From: VXPQ01 sp965116435
GTDB lineage: Bacteria > Bacteroidota > Rhodothermia > Rhodothermales > VXPQ01
Direction of reading: 5' to 3'
Length of the DNA stretch: 64,000 bases
Assembly (NCBI GenBank): GCA_965116435.1
Contig: OZ220686.1
Span: forward strand, 2,790,001-2,854,000
Part shown: positions 60,821-64,000 of the stretch, one piece after another
How positions within the stretch are numbered: the first letter of the stretch is position 1
How the letters are laid out: each line of letters begins with the position of its first letter
Translations under genes and position numbers: made by a program
The notes under the pieces: generated by a model
Database searches by the model: none
Told to the model about the DNA's origin: nothing
What the model saw: the letters and a program-made list of their open reading frames with translations, nothing else

Positions 60821-61909
60821 CCGTTCGTCCGACAGGTCGTTTTCCGCGCCGGCGTTGGCGAAGAAAACCTGTACGTTCGGCCAGGCGCGTTCTGCAAGGC
60901 GCATGCCTTCCTCGGGGCCGAGCACCGACAGCATGGTTGCCAGCCCGTCCGACAGGACGCCTTCCGGGGCGATGACGGTCACGGCAATGCGGCTGGTCAG
61001 CGGGCGGCCCGAGCGCGGGTCCAGGACATGCGAGTATCGCACGCCGTCGATCTCGAAGAATTGCACGGTGTCGCCAGAGGTGGATATGGCGGCGTTCGCA
61101 AGGTGGAACGTGCGCCCGGAGAGGGGTTCCGTAATGCGCCAGCCCGCGGCTTCGCGCGCCGTGCGCCTGTCCGCCTCATCGCGTGCGCGGGGCGGCGCTT
61201 CGCCCGCCACGATGTCCCCCCCGAATTCGATCAGGGCGTGCGGAAGGCCGTGCGCCCGGAGTACCTTCAGGGCTTCGTCCGCCGCAAACCCTTTGGCGAC
61301 CCCGCCCAGGTCGAGGCGCATGTGCTGGCGCGCCAGCGTGGCTGTGGAATCTTCCGCATTCAGGCGCAGGAGCGTATAGCCGCTGCGCGCACGCGCCGCA
61401 TCAAGGGCTTCGGGGGAGGGCAATGTCCCGGCGTCTCGCGCTGCGCGCCAGAGCCGCACGAGCGGTCCCGCCGTCACGTCGAAGGCCCCGCCGGAGCGTT
61501 GGGCGAGGCGTTGGGCCTGCCGCAGTACCTGGAACAGGTCGGGGCTGATTGGGACCGGCCCGCCGCCGCTTTGCTCCCCGAGCCGCGTCAGTTCGCTGTC
61601 CCGCCGGTAATCGCTCAGGATGGCGTCCAGCGTTGCGATGCGGTCGAAGGCGGCCGAGACCCCGCGGTCCGCCGAAGCCCGGTCCGCCGCATACAATGCG
61701 ATGCGGGCTTGCACCCCCATGTGAACCTGCGTATATTCGTACCGATAGAGATTCTCCCGTTCCGATTTTCGATTTGATTCCCGCATGGACGCGCACGAGG
61801 CAAGGAATACGACCGCGACGGTCGCGTTCGTCAAGGCGAACCGCGCATTTCGCCCGGGCTGGCGCGGACTCCACGGACGATTCTTCCAACGATTCTTCCA
61901 GACGGGCAT
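60812..61909 (-). CDS. apbE: FAD:protein FMN transferase, lipoprotein
   Basis: ApbE-type flavin transferase that covalently attaches FMN to Thr/Ser of target proteins or hydrolyses FAD, outside the cytoplasm. From ATG 61909 the protein has 365 residues with a lipobox LASC (Cys39). Family motifs: VTAGPLVRLWRAA, the magnesium/FAD segment MRLDLGGVAKGFAADEAL, ALIEFGGDIVA, and HVLDPRSGRPL. The start is uncertain: the ATG at 61909 shares the tetramer CATG (61907-61910) with a possible start of the divergent FGE-like gene, and a GTG at 61981 is also in frame. No RnfG/NqrC target is in the window. Confidence 0.88.
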   Translation of the reverse strand: MPVWKNRWKNRPWSPRQPGRNARFALTNATVAVVFLASCASMRESNRKSERENLYRYEYTQVHMGVQARIALYAADRASADRGVSAAFDRIATLDAILSDYRRDSELTRLGEQSGGGPVPISPDLFQVLRQAQRLAQRSGGAFDVTAGPLVRLWRAARDAGTLPSPEALDAARARSGYTLLRLNAEDSTATLARQHMRLDLGGVAKGFAADEALKVLRAHGLPHALIEFGGDIVAGEAPPRARDEADRRTAREAAGWRITEPLSGRTFHLANAAISTSGDTVQFFEIDGVRYSHVLDPRSGRPLTSRIAVTVIAPEGVLSDGLATMLSVLGPEEGMRLAERAWPNVQVFFANAGAENDLSDERMR

Positions 61910-62693
61910 GGCGGCGTGCGGATGTATGCTCCTTGCAGGTTTGGTCAGTGCGCAGGACGCGGATGTCTCCGAAGCGGACACGATGAACGCGTACGTCGAA
62001 CCATTCAGCGAGGCGCCTGCCGAACTCGATATGATTCCGGTCCCGGCGGGTTCCGTCTCGTTGCACGGAGAAGATGTTGCGGTAGGTCCCTTCTGGATGT
62101 CCGAAACGGAGGTTCCGTGGGATATTTTCGATATCTATGCCTTCGGAACGGACGAAGATGCGGGCGCCGGAGGTTCCGACGACGCCCTATTGCGCCCAAG
62201 CAAGCCGTACGGCGCGCCGGACAGAGGCTACGGGCACCGCGGCTACGCCGCCATCAGCATGACGTACCTTGTGGCGGAATCGTTTGCGCAGTGGCTTTCC
62301 GTGCGCACCGGCAAGACGTATCGCCTGCCGACGGAGGCGGAATGGGAATACGCCTGCCTGGCGAATGCCCCCCCCGTATCCGCCGCCGCGCTCGACGAAT
62401 ACGCCTGGCGCTGGGACAATGCGTTCGACGCCGCGCAGCCTGTGGGCAGCCTCGCTCCGAATGCCTTCGGCCTCTACGATATGATCGGCAATGCTGCGGA
62501 ATGGTGCGCCGGACCGGAGGGCGCTCCGCTCGCCTGCGGCGGCTCCTTCATGGACAAGGCGGAAGACGTGGGATGCGCTGCGCGCAAGACCCCGTCTCCC
62601 AAATGGCAGGAAACGGATCCGCAAATACCCAAGAGCAGATTCTGGCTCACGGACGGCCCATTTATGGGATTTCGGGTCCTTCGGGAGCCGTAA
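61785..62693 (+). CDS. Secreted FGE/SUMF1-like domain protein, probably non-catalytic
   Basis: A protein of up to 302 residues with a hydrophobic leader (MAACGCMLLAGLVSAQ) and a formylglycine-generating-enzyme-like domain: IPVPAGSVSLHGEDVAVGPFWMSETEVPWDIF, KTYRLPTEAEWEYACL, FGLYDMIGNAAEWCAG, GFRVL at the end. In true FGE the GGS motif is followed by the two catalytic copper-binding cysteines. Here the segment is CGGSFMDKAEDVGCAAR, where only the structural CAAR matches, so formylglycine formation is unlikely. It may be a lectin- or enzyme-associated module. The start could be 61908, in which case it abuts apbE; the longer form would overlap apbE by 125 bases in antisense. Confidence 0.72.
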   Translation: MDAHEARNTTATVAFVKANRAFRPGWRGLHGRFFQRFFQTGMAACGCMLLAGLVSAQDADVSEADTMNAYVEPFSEAPAELDMIPVPAGSVSLHGEDVAVGPFWMSETEVPWDIFDIYAFGTDEDAGAGGSDDALLRPSKPYGAPDRGYGHRGYAAISMTYLVAESFAQWLSVRTGKTYRLPTEAEWEYACLANAPPVSAAALDEYAWRWDNAFDAAQPVGSLAPNAFGLYDMIGNAAEWCAGPEGAPLACGGSFMDKAEDVGCAARKTPSPKWQETDPQIPKSRFWLTDGPFMGFRVLREP

Positions 62694-62752
62694 ATTCGCC
62701 GTGCGTTCCGACGATACTCCAACACACAACATCCCTGAACAACGAAAAACCG

Positions 62753-64000
62753 ATGAAAAACAATCCGTTTGTATCGCGCCGCCATTTCGTCAAAAGCAGC
62801 GCCGCCGCAGCGGCAGGCGTCGCCTTTATGCCGCGCGGAAATTTTGCATGGGCCGCCGGCTCGGACACGATCCGGTATGGCCTGGTGGGTTGCGGAGGCC
62901 GGGGGACCGGCGCTGCGGTCAACGCCGTGGAGGCTGCGCCGGGCGTGCAGCTGGTGGCCATGGGCGATTTGTTCGAAGATCGCCTGGACAGTTCACGGGC
63001 CAAACTCGAGGAGCAGCTCGGGGACGCCTTTCAGGTTGATTCCGACCATCGATTTGCCGGGTGGGACGCCTACAGGCAGGTTATCGACAGCGAGGTGGAT
63101 GTGGTCATTTTCGCCACGCCGCCGGTGTTTCGGCCCCTGCATGTTTCCTATGCGATCGAAAAGGGCCGGCATGTGTTTATGGAGAAGCCGATCGGGGTAG
63201 ACCCTGTTGGCGTGCGCATGTTCTTCGACGTGGCGGACGAAGCCGACCGCAAGGGGCTTTCCATCGTGGCGGGCACGCAGCGGCGGCACGAGCGCCAGTA
63301 TCTCGAAGTCATGCAGCGGATTCACGACGGAGCGATTGGCGAGGTCGTGGCCGGACAGGTATACTGGAACCAGGGCGGTCTCTGGAAGGTGGACCGCAAG
63401 CCGGGATGGTCCGATATGGAACATCAAGTGCGCAACTGGCTGTACTATACGCACCTGTCCGGCGATCATGTGGTCGAGCAGCACATCCACAACATCGACG
63501 TGGCGAACTGGGCCGTGGGGGAGACTCCGATCAAGGCTTCGGGCGTGGGCGGGCGGCAGCAGCGCGTTTCGCCGGAATACGGCCACATTTTCGACCATTT
63601 CGCCGTGAATCTGGAGTACCCGGGCGGCGCCATGATCCTGAGCATGTGCAAGCAGCAGGAAAATACCGCGAAATTCGTGGGCGAGCATATTATGGGTACG
63701 AAGGGAGCCTCCAACGCGGCTTCGTGGATCCGGGGCGAACATCCGTTCCGCTTCGACGGCGAAAACCCGAATCCGTACGTGCAGGAACACACGAACCTGA
63801 TTGAAGCCATTCGGAGTGGAAATCCGATCAACGAGGCGCGCCGCATGGCGGAAACCAATATTTCGGCCATCATGGTGCGCGAAGCGGCCTACACGGGACA
63901 GGAGATCACCTGGGAGGATGTTATGCAATCGACCCAGAACCTTACGCCGGTCGTCTGGGAATTCGGCGACGTACCTATTTTCGCCGCCGCCGTGCCCGGC
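62753..64000 (+). CDS. Gfo/Idh/MocA family oxidoreductase, Tat-exported (3' end outside window)
   Basis: An open frame from ATG 62753 to the window edge, 416 codons without stop. The N-terminus is a twin-arginine signal (SRRHFVKSSAAAAAGVAF). The nucleotide-binding Rossmann motif is YGLVGCGGRGTG (about residues 42-53), then VVIFATPPVFR and the catalytic lysine in HVFMEKPIGVDPVG (about 143). VAGTQRRHERQY and HVVEQHIHNIDVANW follow, as in secreted glycoside or sugar dehydrogenases of this family. Tat export fits pre-folded NAD(P) cofactor binding. Partial at the 3' end; only the C-terminal tail seems missing. Confidence 0.88.
   Translation, partial: MKNNPFVSRRHFVKSSAAAAAGVAFMPRGNFAWAAGSDTIRYGLVGCGGRGTGAAVNAVEAAPGVQLVAMGDLFEDRLDSSRAKLEEQLGDAFQVDSDHRFAGWDAYRQVIDSEVDVVIFATPPVFRPLHVSYAIEKGRHVFMEKPIGVDPVGVRMFFDVADEADRKGLSIVAGTQRRHERQYLEVMQRIHDGAIGEVVAGQVYWNQGGLWKVDRKPGWSDMEHQVRNWLYYTHLSGDHVVEQHIHNIDVANWAVGETPIKASGVGGRQQRVSPEYGHIFDHFAVNLEYPGGAMILSMCKQQENTAKFVGEHIMGTKGASNAASWIRGEHPFRFDGENPNPYVQEHTNLIEAIRSGNPINEARRMAETNISAIMVREAAYTGQEITWEDVMQSTQNLTPVVWEFGDVPIFAAAVPG

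Overview
The window is chromosomal DNA from a GC-rich bacterium, most likely of the Rhodothermales or a close relative within the Bacteroidota group. Evidence: (i) the complex I genes nuoJKLM-N are interrupted by an NhaD antiporter gene and a pterin-carbinolamine dehydratase gene, an arrangement described for Rhodothermus marinus; (ii) a secreted protein ends in a type IX secretion (Por) sorting domain; (iii) the promoter ahead of nuoJ fits the Bacteroidota -33/-7 pattern (TTG ... TAnnTTTG); (iv) PSD1/DUF1501 and ASPIC/UnbV proteins and many lipoproteins are present. No rRNA, tRNA or CRISPR array was seen. The taxonomic placement is an inference.

Layout. 0.2-1.7 kb: lipoprotein alkaline phosphatase. 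1.9-9.9 kb: nuoJ-nuoK-nuoL-nuoM-nhaD-pcd-nuoN, a proton/sodium-pumping respiratory operon. 10-12 kb: a PH-like protein, queE and a Mn-type superoxide dismutase. 12.1-22.2 kb: alpha-glucan metabolism, with the glgE-glgB operon divergent from glgX, then malQ, interrupted by a secreted T9SS-substrate gene. 22.3-24.9 kb: egtB-egtD (ergothioneine). 25.3-31.3 kb: a PSD1 cytochrome/DUF1549/DUF1553 lipoprotein, its DUF1501 partner and a thiolase, preceded by a striking array of TGCATA inverted repeats.

31.4-45.2 kb is an accessory, defence-rich island of lower and more variable GC. It opens with a sigma-factor-like gene, a coiled-coil protein and an ImmA/IrrE metallopeptidase. A short membrane-protein pair with DUF2335 follows. 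Next comes a complete type III CBASS operon: CD-NTase, HORMA protein, TRIP13-like AAA+ ATPase, DEDDh exonuclease, and a PD-(D/E)xK-SAVED effector. On the opposite strand lie Mrr, an SMC/RecF-like ATPase with a truncated DUF4276 partner, and a decayed IS3 transposase fragment. The island ends with a GH18 lipoprotein and a Fic protein whose catalytic motif is altered. Promoters of the sigma/ImmA unit, the DUF2335 unit and the CBASS unit share a CAATATG core, suggesting one regulatory circuit. By analogy with the CapH/CapP pair that controls other CBASS loci, the sigma-coiled coil-ImmA unit may be a new kind of CBASS switch. This is the most interesting candidate system in the window.

45.8-64 kb returns to host-like sequence: a DUF411-galK-GAF/SpoIIE phosphatase operon; a multihaem cytochrome with TPRs and a CRTAC1-like lipoprotein; penicillin acylase; sulfatase; DUF305 lipoprotein; LVIVD beta-propeller lipoprotein; ApbE; an FGE-like protein lacking the catalytic cysteine pair; and a Tat-exported Gfo/Idh/MocA oxidoreductase running off the right edge. 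Short tandem repeats (9-15 bp units) sit in many leaders and some coding linkers, and a 33-bp palindrome recurs at three intergenic sites.
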